DNA of 64,000 nucleotides from Nephrocerus scutellatus. Lineage: Eukaryota > Arthropoda > Insecta > Diptera > Pipunculidae. The first letter of the stretch is position 1; each line of letters starts with the position of its first letter. A program made the translations under genes and the position numbers. Under the pieces are notes generated by a model. It searched no databases. It was given only the letters and a program-made list of their open reading frames with translations, and had not been told where the DNA came from. The stretch covers positions 2,837,001-2,901,000 of the forward strand of contig OX352764.1 in the NCBI GenBank assembly GCA_947095585.1, written 5' to 3'. Positions 55,922-64,000 of this stretch are shown piece after piece.

Positions 55922-57491
55922 CAGTCTGGTTCACTTAATTAGACGCACCTAGAAGTTTTCTTTAAATCTCTTCTCTTTTTTGTAATTTTCATCACAGAAA
56001 AAAAAATTAGCATAAAGTAGAGAGAGTAATCAACACTCAATAAAACACAAATGAATGCATGCTTGGAGAGAGGAACATAACGGAACTTTTTTAATCTTAT
56101 TTGCAAATGACCGCAAAACTACCTCGTTTTTTCGGTTCATTTGATTGGATGCATCTACAAAATGCTAGAAAACACACGAGACAAGAGATTAAATTACTTT
56201 TTCAATTTATTTTGAACTTTTCAGGCAGTGAGTAGCACCTCGGCACTTTCAATTACTTCGAAAATTATACTCTTCATAGATTCATATAAAGATTTTAAGT
56301 AATCCAATGAAATTTCCGACCGATCAGCGATCAGCGATCAGCTCTTCATTGCTTTCATACTGCCTGCATCCGTCGTAAACCTTGCATGTTAGCCAGCCCT
56401 AAGTTTTCATTAATATTTATATACGGTGAATATGGTGGCCACGACAATAATTGTATGTTTTCACTCACAATCCAGGCTTTCACGACACGAGCATTATGCA
56501 TCTTGCTGAAATAACCGCTGAAGAGGACCAATTCGAAATTATACGAATTTCCTGTCCTTTCCTGTCATGTTAGAAACGAAAACTAATTCAAAAGCGCCAT
56601 AAAACAAAGTAGCATCCCACACCATTACTCCTCCTTGTCTAGAATGATGACGTTTCAAACAAACGTTCTTTTTTTCGGTGATAATGAGATAGTGAATGCT
56701 ACAATGTCTGGCCCGTTCAAATTTAATTTCTTTTCATCCGAAAAGGCAACTTTTCTCCAATTATTGGAAACGCTGCCAGTTAGCACATCTCAAGTCATGT
56801 GATCTCTTGCGAATTTCAGTCGCTGTTGCTTTCGTCTCGGATTAGGTGTCTTCATAAATTTCGCATCGACGCACTGTTGATTTACTGGCATTAACCCCAG
56901 CTGACGGCCTGATTTTGTTTGAAGAAAGAGCTGAATTGGAAGCCAATCTTACAATTTTCCGTTTATCTTGAGGTGATAAAGCTGTCACAGATCTTCCCCG
57001 GTAGTTCTTACCATAATATTCGCGATTTTTTAAATAATTTCGAACAAAATGATCATTTCGGTCGATTTTCCTGGCTGTATTGCGTTTTTTTGAGCCCTCG
57101 GAGTGGTAAACGTCAATTTTTGCTCCTTCCTCAGTTGTTAAAAGATTTTTATTTACAATTTTTAGGCCAAAACACAGTCCTTTTCACTATTTATTTGTTT
57201 TCCGATGGAATTTGCTCGACAAATTTTTGCAAATTTATTACTTTGACTGTGCGTCTAATCAAATGAACCGAAAAAATGTGGTTGTTTTGAGGTCTTTTAC
57301 AACAAAAAAAAAATAGTAAAAAAGTACCGTTAGGTTCCTCTCTCCCAGAATGCATTCAGATGTGTTTTTATGAGTATTAATTACTCTCTCTACTTTATGC
57401 TAATTTTTTCTTCTCTGGTGAAACTTAAAAATAAAAAAAGAAGATAATATCAGAAAACAATAAGGTGCGTCTAATTTAGCGAACCGGACTG
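55922..57491 (-). mobile_element. Tc1-like transposon with IR/DR ends, transposase decayed
   Basis: The ends are CAGTCTGGTTCACTTAATTA at 55922 and, inverted, TCTAATTTAGCGAACCGGACTG ending at 57491. Both are flanked by TA (55920-55921, 57492-57493), the standard target duplication. The inverted repeats are long (over 170 bases: ATTAGCATAAAGTAGAGAGA and GAGAGAGGAACATAACGGAA recur inverted at about 57330-57410). Each carries a second, inner copy of the terminal motif: CGGTTCATTTGATTGGATGC at 56133 and, inverted, GTCTAATCAAATGAACCG at 57253. This is IR/DR architecture. The minus-strand transposase remnant includes LTTEEGAKIDVYHSEG, RNYLKNREYYGKNYRGRS, ALSPQDKRKIVRLAS (57140-56950) and SWPPYSP-like sequence near 56440, with many stops. 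Confidence 0.85.
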
Positions 57492-57493
57492 TA

Positions 57494-59815
57494 CGTGGGA
57501 CAACTGAAGACATTGAACTTGCGACGCAGAGGTAAACGATCGATTCGAGAAGTAGCAGTCAGGGAATGCAGATAAAAACTCCGAGTATTATGCTGATTAC
57601 GGATTTCACTTTCATTCAGTCAATCACTCACTCGTTTTTCTTTCACTTACACTCCTGTGTTTCTCTATTTTGCATTTCACTTTCTTTTAACAGAAGCTAA
57701 CTTCGTCAGTAAAAGTGGAATTCGTAGTCAGTGAATGCGATTTTTTTTTTGCTAGGTGTGTGCGTATGGGTGTGTGCGTGTGTGTGAGTGTTTGAGTTGG
57801 GTGCAATCTTTTCAAACTACAAATCCATTCCCATTTCCAGTTAAAATATTAAAATTTTATTCAAATAACCAACAATCATGCAGCAGAAGCTAACTACAAA
57901 ATGCACCCCACCCCGTAAGGAGTGTTTGCGTAGAGGGGAGCAGATTGCTCGCGCTCTGTTAATACCACTACTGTTTCAAAACACGATGCATATTAGTTAG
58001 TTGCTTTTTATTAATATTCATTCTCAATATTATTATAATTATTATAAATTGTAGTTTTTTTTGTTATTAATTAATTGATTAACATCTTGTCATGCACAAA
58101 CAATTTTAACGAATTACCAAATAGTTATTCAAGTTCTACGTTAATGTTGAAATGTTTTAATGTTGAAATAAAATTAAATTAAAATGTATTAAGTATTATT
58201 TTTTTATTATAAGTTTGATATGAGTAGATAGTTAAAAAAAAAACGAAGCTAAAAATCATATCATAGATAATTAAAAACAAAAAACAAAAGCTAAAAAATA
58301 ATCACAAGCACAACCACAACAATTTTTCAGTTATTTCTGTTAAAAAAAAACAAAATTTTTAATATTTATTTTGAGTCCTTCAAATTGGCAGGATCCGTTC
58401 ATAACTTATACTCTCGTTAAATAAAGAAACAAAAACATAAACAAATAACGGAAAATAAATTGAAAAAAAAAAATGAAATCATAGATACTCGATACAAGAA
58501 CAATAGATACATAATTACAAAATGAGTGATAGATAGAGATACAGAGATAGGCAGAGTTTTTTAATTGGAAAGTTGTTGTTTGCGATTGAAAATGATTAAT
58601 AAAAAAAAAAACAAAATAAACAGAAATTAGAGCAAACAGTATAAAAGGCATATCTTAAATTTACTTAAAATATATGAGGCCATTAGAACCATAGTGACCC
58701 CTAACTGAATTTTGAGTTTATGATTCAAAACTATCTTCTATATACTAATTGGCTATATCCCTGACGCACAAACTGGTTCTAAGACTGTGCATTTTAACAA
58801 AGACACAACCCATTAAACCATAATGGGAGCTTTTCAATGAAACACAAACCATATTTGGAGCTTTTAACAAGGACACGAATCATAATGAGTGCAATACTTT
58901 CAAATAAAACTGAAAATTAAATTTATATTTTAATTGTAAGACAATTGGCATTAAATTCAAGAATACAAAGTAGGGGCCCGTTTATTCTTATTATTATATT
59001 AAAACGGGCTGCAGTCACATTCGTTAGTAATGATCGTATTGAATTAACCAGAGTTGTCTAAAAGTGATTCAGTTATTGTTCAATAGATGGCTGGAAAAAA
59101 TATTTTTTTGATTTTTTATTTATGGTCAACATTTGAAGTGCCTAAGCTGCCTGTATAAGATAGGCCACTTTGGCTCTTCAAACTGTAACTTCACTGTCAT
59201 TATGACATTAGTAAGGCTATACTGTCACTGGTTTCTTTTCGCTCAGTGGAGTACGGGCGCTCTCTCACTTAAGATTTACAAGATTGTGTCGATTTCCAAC
59301 ATAACGAGCAAAATATCTGTTTTGTCAAAACCAAACGTCCTAAGCATTTAGTTTTTCAATTGTGAGAGCTCCCTATGTCTGTCTACACATGTCAATATCT
59401 CGAACTGTAATTTTCCCATCTCAGGATTTTTATGTCACTTCCCAATTGGTGGATAGAGTAAGGATCTCCCTCTCGTGGTTTCAGTTTGACGTTTCATTTG
59501 CAAACTGTACCCGGGGGTACGTACGGTTTGATTTTGAATTCTAATTGCAAAGTTTTGTAACCGACACTGTAACTGTTGGTAAACGAAGGGTAAGGTTTCG
59601 TATACACAGCAAGATGACAAAGAGAGAGAGGAGCAAGCAAGCTAATTTCTCAGGAAATTTTCTATAAGCTACAAATGTCAAATTTGGTTTCAGTTTATAG
59701 CGTCCACCACAAAATACACGAAACCCTTGTGACTTTGACAGCTTACCTGTTGATTTGGTTTCGGTTACGGTTTGTGCAATTGGAAAGAGACATTAGTGAA
59801 TTTTTTAGTCTTCTA
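57494..59815. other. AT-rich DNA, no gene recognised
   Basis: Very AT-rich (57960-58680) with A- and T-runs; 58680-59800 has mixed composition. No exon, RNA gene or identifiable element. Confidence 0.4.
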
Positions 59816-59989
59816 AGTACATGTGGACAATAAACAAGGAGAAAGCTCTAGGATGTGGACAATCAATTGCAAGGTATTGGTATTGTCTTAAGAGTTTTAA
59901 AAGAAGGTAAATCGATAGCTCCTAGACCTTCTATTGATGAAAGAGGGAAGAAGCATGTGCCTATAAACAAAACTCCAGAGCACAAAAGT

Positions 59990-60900
59990 GAAAGATTTTA
60001 TCAATAAATTTCCATTACACTACAGACTACACCCTGCATAAGAACTACGAGTACACCTTTTAAAGGCTGAATCTGCTGAAGAAGATAAAATACTTGCTGA
60101 AGAAGATTCTAATCGGACTGTTAATGAAAACATTACTTACTCCAACTGTTTCTACTGGCATTTGTTACTCTATCAAAGACGGCTTTGCACGTATTGCTTA
60201 GGGATACATAAGGCTGAAAATGATGAGGTAACAATGTGCGTGTGGAATGAAACTATAGCCTCAAGAGGTACACCGGAGGTAGGTTCTTACCTCATGCGTT
60301 ATATCAAGGAAAATGTATGCACACAAAACCTAATATTGTACTCAGACCAGTGTGGTGGTCAACCTATCCCTGGCTACCCTTTGCCAGTATAATTGTTGCC
60401 CATCCAGATAATAAGGTTGAACTCATAGACCGTAAGTAATATGTCCGTGGGCACTGAGACTAAGCCTGTGATAAAGATTTTGGAATTCGATAACACTAGC
60501 TATGACTCAATAGCAAGAGCAATTAGTAGCAAAGGTATTGATGACTCGACCAATCAATGGATAAAGACTTAAAAGTTGAAATTTACTTCGACAAAATTTA
60601 GGCCGACAAAATTAGGAAACGTGCGGAAACCGATGAAGTCCGATGATGAGTCCGATCTGATGAAAAAATTGTAATTATAAAATGGAAGGACAATAAGGCG
60701 GGTACTCTCGCATCAACATCATTCGGTAAAAATCCGAAAAGCTCCATCTCAAGATGGTCAAAGAAAAAAGGTCACATGCCCTGCGATTTTAAGGTCGCAT
60801 AATTCTTTGATGTGTGTGACAAAAAAAATGGACATTAAAAGTGGTACTTCACTTCATCGACCTGGCTATAGTAAATGCGTGGATGGAGTACAGGAAAGAT
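59990..60900 (+). pseudogene. Decayed DDE-like transposon-derived domain (YSDxC motif)
   Basis: ENITYSNCFYWHLLLYQRRL, CTYCLGIHKAENDEVTMCVW, NETIASRGTPEVGSYLMRYI, KENVCTQNLILYSDQCGGQ lie in one open stretch of 76 codons plus its upstream frame. The NLxxH..D/E.....CYMWxE..A.RG..E..S.....I......ILYSD.C.GQN pattern is known from a transposon-derived domain widespread in insects and other animals (I believe the one Pfam calls DUF7869). Sequence after 60395 continues with weak similarity and stops. The frame is broken at both ends. It may be a transposon remnant or a retrocopy. Confidence 0.4.
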
Positions 60901-61944
60901 TGTACTGCTAATAATTTCTAGTAAAAAATGCTCAAAGACCTCCTAGCATTCAAACTGGAAATAGCTGATGCTCTCCTTTCCTTGACAAATTTCTCAGAAG
61001 CAATCACACAAAGCCAAAAGAACAAAAATGGTACTGAGCTGGTCATTTAGATAGAATCTATTTACCCTGAAGGCAACACAATGGATTCCTAAAGATGGAA
61101 CAAGAAGAACGGGAAGACAACTTAAAGGTTTCAGAGACGAGAGAGTATTAGATAGGCAAGAATAGCCAACGACAAAACAACATGAAAAAGACTGAGGGAC
61201 ACGACTTGGCTTACATTCAATTAAAATAAATGTAAAATTACTAATTGAAGTAAATTTTCGTATAAGTAACTAGAATGAAATTGGAAAATTATGATGTAGT
61301 TTAGATATTAAGTCTAAAGATGTTATTTTTAATGGATTTTAAGCATTAATATGGCTTATAATAAATAATAATAATAATGCCAAAGGTGCCTATCTATGAA
61401 AAAACCATGTGCAATTAGCAATATCTCATTTTCTAACTGATTTGAATCATAAATCTGGAATATTTTGATGATAATAAAATCCAAATAGTCTGCTTATTTT
61501 GAATTTGAATTAAAAATTAGATGTTTACATTTTCAATGATACTCAAAAGTCTTGTCTCAGCTAGTTAGGCCACTATGGTTCTCTCATGACCTCATTTTAT
61601 GAACTAAATAGTATGTAAAGTAGTAGTGTATGTAAGAACTAAAACAATTCCACGTACAAGGCAAACAAAATGATTTCCTAACCAAAAAGCGCCGCTCGAA
61701 ATGTTACTACAAACTTATAGATAGATAGCAAGAGATAGTAAAGGAGAAAAAAAGGAAGAAAAAAATGTATCTGTATCTACACATTAATAGTTAATTGTTG
61801 TTGTTCTTTATGTTTTTTTGTTAGCCTGGTATCGTACAGGTTTAATGTTAATAGCGGTTATCGTTTAATTGAATCGTTACAGTGTTAATGACTCTCGTTG
61901 TTGTTGTTGTTGCAAATTCAGATATGAAAAGTTTACCGATCGAT
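60901..61944. other. AT-rich DNA, probable 3' UTR of the 61945 exon at its right end
   Basis: Immediately below the stop at 61945 the minus strand carries CA-rich CAACAACAACAAC sequence typical of insect UTRs. No firm polyadenylation site is identified. Confidence 0.4.
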
Positions 61945-63993
61945 CTATCGATTATTGCCACAATTGAAACAACCGAATCGATTTAAAAGCCAGATACAAA
62001 TACCAAAACCACACAGAAAAGCGGCAAACAGAAAAACTACAAATAAACGGACGCTCATCGTTATTATCACCTTCTGCTGTTGCTGATTGTGGGCGAAATT
62101 GCTGCTGCTGCTGCTACTGCTAATTGTTGTGCTTGGTGGTGTCGTCGAAGTTGTTGTCGTCTTCGTGGTGGTTGTCGTCCTTTTGATAATGCTTGGTATC
62201 GTCATCGATGTCGGCAATAGCTCAGGCGATAAACGCTCATCGGTGACCGTTGTTGTTTGCGTGGTGGTGGTGGTGGTGATCGTGCTGTTGTTGGTGTGTG
62301 CGGCTGATTGTGCTGGTTCTTGTTGTTGTATTTGTGACTGTGATTCTTGTTGTGTTGTTGTTGTTGTTGTTGTTGTTGTGGTTGTTGCGACTGGTTCTTC
62401 TTCGGTGTCTGGCTGTTGTCTGGCAACTATTTTCATTACCCCCGAAGCAACAGCTCGTGATAGACTCTGGAGCCCCCCAGTTGCTGTTGTCGTCATTGTC
62501 GTCGCCGATGCAATATTGGCGGCGGCAGTTGCCGCATTTAGTAAAGTAGAAGCAGTGCTTGCCAATGTTAGTTTAGCCACACTTGGAGGTGTTAATAATG
62601 GCGGACTAGTGGGATCTTTGTTAGCTTGGTTACTGTTAGTTGTGGTTGTGGTTTTTGTTGCAGTTTGTTCAGACGTCGTCGTCGGCTCTAAAGCCAAATA
62701 AGTGCTTTGATCTCGCCAGTGGCCAATGCCGCCGGGTAGATCAGCTGACATGTATTGCGTGGAACAACTACCCATAGATTTCGATTGATCAAGTTCAGGT
62801 GTTGGCGTTGCGGCGCCGCTAGAACCACTACCAGGATCCCGATCGTCCCGTTTGTCTGAGTCGTCGTCGGGTTTTTTAATATCCGGTAGAGTCAAGTCAT
62901 CGTCATCATCGTCATCATCATCATCTTCATCATCACCGTCATCACCTTCATCGTCGTCATCACCGTCGTGGTTGTTTTTGTCATCACCGTCATTGTCGTC
63001 GTCAGTCCATTTGTTCTGTTCTGACTGAAGGTACATCTGATAGCGAGCATCATAGGAATCCGCATTGAGACAATCTGATGGCAGATAGTCCAATTGTAAA
63101 TTCGAACGGAGAACGTCAATAGGATTCCGATGATCATCAGTTGATGGTACCTTTACCGGACTGGGAGAGGGAATGATTTGTTGTTCAGTCTTAAGTTTGT
63201 CTTCTTCTTGTACGTCTTGCGGAAGAAGCTGTTCGCTAGTAGTTTCTAGTTCAGTCTTTTCTTTAGTGGTGCTGTGCTGTGAGAGAATCCAAGCCGCCTC
63301 ACACTGAGAAGTGCTCAGGTGGTGGAAATGTGTGCAAATGCGAAGGAGGAAAGTGTCTCGACTGAGATCCAATCGCAGTTGGTCTGAATCTGAAACTGTG
63401 ATTGGGGGAGTTAGGGTAAAAGTTTCCCCTTTTACCATATTAACTGATGGTGATGTGGAGGCAATCACCTCCTTATTATCCCCTACTACAACTACTTCTC
63501 CTACTGGTGATGAGGTAGAGACAACCTTCTGCTCATCATCCCCTAGTAAAGCTACTTCACCTACTGGCAATGACGTTGAGACAAGCTTCTCCATCACATC
63601 ATCATCCCCTACTACAACTACTTCAACTGCGGGCGATGACGTCGAGACCTCCATCTCATCATCATCCCCTACTACAACTACTTCCCCTACTGGCGATGAC
63701 GTGGAGACAACATCCTTCTCATCATCATCCCCTACTATAACTACTTCACCTGTTACTACTTTTTTATGTGCTAAGGATGTCGGGCGGTTTCCACCCAATA
63801 AATGCCATTGAGTTTCGAACTTTTGTGTAGACTGAAGACATTGGAATGATTTGAGGTCCATATACAAATTAAAGGTAAGAATTTCTGAATGGATCTGAGG
63901 TAAATCTGAGGGTTCTATCACAACGAAGTCGTCAAGTGAGATCATTTCGTCTTCAACAACAACAATTGGAGCTGGTGCAGGAGGTTTCTGCAT
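61945..63993 (-). CDS. Low-complexity acidic, Ser/Thr-rich protein end with C-terminal membrane anchor (5' partial)
   Basis: Open from the window edge (no in-frame stop before the first Met), 682 residues, ending at TAG. An N-terminal segment PIVVVEDEMISLDDFVVIEP is followed by DLKSFQCLQSTQKFETQWHL. Five tandem units of about 20 residues come next (VGEVVVVGDDDE then VSTSSP, residues about 80-180). A folded-looking stretch has TFLLRICTHFHHLSTSQCEA; then an Asp run (residues 340-370), Ala-rich sequence and long Thr/Gln tracts. The last 40 residues are one hydrophobic segment (FVVFLFAAFLCGFGICIW) bounded by Arg, and a 12-residue tail with CFNC. This is tail-anchored topology with no KASH PPPX ending. 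It lies on the Msp300 strand, 12 kb upstream of its next visible exon, so it may be an alternative Msp300 terminus or the end of a separate gene. Confidence 0.65.
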   Translation of the reverse strand: MQKPPAPAPIVVVEDEMISLDDFVVIEPSDLPQIHSEILTFNLYMDLKSFQCLQSTQKFETQWHLLGGNRPTSLAHKKVVTGEVVIVGDDDEKDVVSTSSPVGEVVVVGDDDEMEVSTSSPAVEVVVVGDDDVMEKLVSTSLPVGEVALLGDDEQKVVSTSSPVGEVVVVGDNKEVIASTSPSVNMVKGETFTLTPPITVSDSDQLRLDLSRDTFLLRICTHFHHLSTSQCEAAWILSQHSTTKEKTELETTSEQLLPQDVQEEDKLKTEQQIIPSPSPVKVPSTDDHRNPIDVLRSNLQLDYLPSDCLNADSYDARYQMYLQSEQNKWTDDDNDGDDKNNHDGDDDDEGDDGDDEDDDDDDDDDDLTLPDIKKPDDDSDKRDDRDPGSGSSGAATPTPELDQSKSMGSCSTQYMSADLPGGIGHWRDQSTYLALEPTTTSEQTATKTTTTTNSNQANKDPTSPPLLTPPSVAKLTLASTASTLLNAATAAANIASATTMTTTATGGLQSLSRAVASGVMKIVARQQPDTEEEPVATTTTTTTTTTTQQESQSQIQQQEPAQSAAHTNNSTITTTTTTQTTTVTDERLSPELLPTSMTIPSIIKRTTTTTKTTTTSTTPPSTTISSSSSSSNFAHNQQQQKVIITMSVRLFVVFLFAAFLCGFGICIWLLNRFGCFNCGNNR
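63437..63760 (-). repeat. In-frame ~20-residue tandem repeat, five units
   Basis: Units such as VGEVVVVGDDDE + MEVSTSSP recur five times with 70-90% similarity; the DNA carries ACTACAACTACTTC and GATGACGTCGAGAC words at about 60-70-base spacing. The units alternate a hydrophobic beta-like strand, an acidic turn and a Ser/Thr-Pro segment. Confidence 0.85.
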
Positions 63994-64000
63994 TAGCAGT

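Noticed and set aside
61945..62070. A KASH domain at the end of the 61945-63993 ORF
   Set aside because: It has one membrane helix, but the tail is only 12 residues and ends CGNNR; KASH needs a luminal peptide of about 30 residues ending PPPX, which is found instead at 18118.
62087..62701. Plus-strand 204-residue Val-rich, apparently multi-pass hydrophobic ORF
   Set aside because: It is the complement of Thr (ACN) and Gln (CAR) codon tracts in the minus-strand exon, which read as Val/Leu on the other strand.
1..64000. CRISPR array, bacterial operon or phage content
   Set aside because: No regular repeat-spacer pattern or prokaryotic gene organisation; introns, LINEs and SINEs show a eukaryotic nuclear genome.

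Overview
This is eukaryotic, insect nuclear DNA: short AT-rich introns with GT..AG borders, long AT-rich intergenic DNA, many decayed non-LTR retrotransposons, a tRNA-derived SINE and a Tc1-like transposon. The main gene ends in a fly-type nesprin KASH peptide, so a dipteran is very likely. A transposon-rich higher fly such as a tephritid is my guess, not something the sequence proves.

Layout. (1) 1-380 is the 3' end of an RTE-like retroelement. It is interrupted by a nearly intact Jockey-type LINE (about 380-5113, minus strand) whose gag-like ORF1 and endonuclease/reverse-transcriptase ORF2 overlap by 13 bases. (2) 5.1-11.4 kb is intergenic: LINE remnants with a tRNA-derived SINE between them, and two diverged tandem-repeat patches. 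(3) 11427-12654, plus strand, is a complete four-coding-exon tetraspanin gene of 328 residues. (4) 12.7-18.1 kb holds a fold-back element, RTE-like fragments and a doubtful small secreted ORF. (5) 18118-49693, minus strand, is the 3' part of the giant nesprin gene Msp300. Ten coding exons splice in one frame (12990 bases, 4329 residues plus stop): spectrin repeats, a large disordered acidic block inside an 8.1-kb exon, more spectrin repeats, then a C-terminal KASH domain ending in PPPT. Its introns are full of LINE remnants. (6) 49.7-61.9 kb has no recognisable host exon. It holds a CR1-like LINE, a broken mariner/IS630-like transposase, a Tc1-like element with IR/DR ends, and a decayed DDE-like domain fragment. 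(7) 61945-63993, minus strand, is a long open exon, running off the window edge, of low-complexity acidic and Ser/Thr-rich protein. It ends in a single membrane segment and a stop. It is either an alternative, non-KASH tail-anchored end of Msp300 or the 3' end of an upstream gene.

Function. Msp300 links the outer nuclear membrane, through KASH and a SUN protein in the nuclear envelope lumen, to the cytoskeleton; the spectrin repeats are the spacer. The tetraspanin is an independent plasma- or endosomal-membrane gene, convergent with Msp300. The most unusual host feature is the second possible membrane-anchored C-terminus at 61945. The most informative mobile features are the SINE found twice in LINE debris and the IR/DR Tc1 element.
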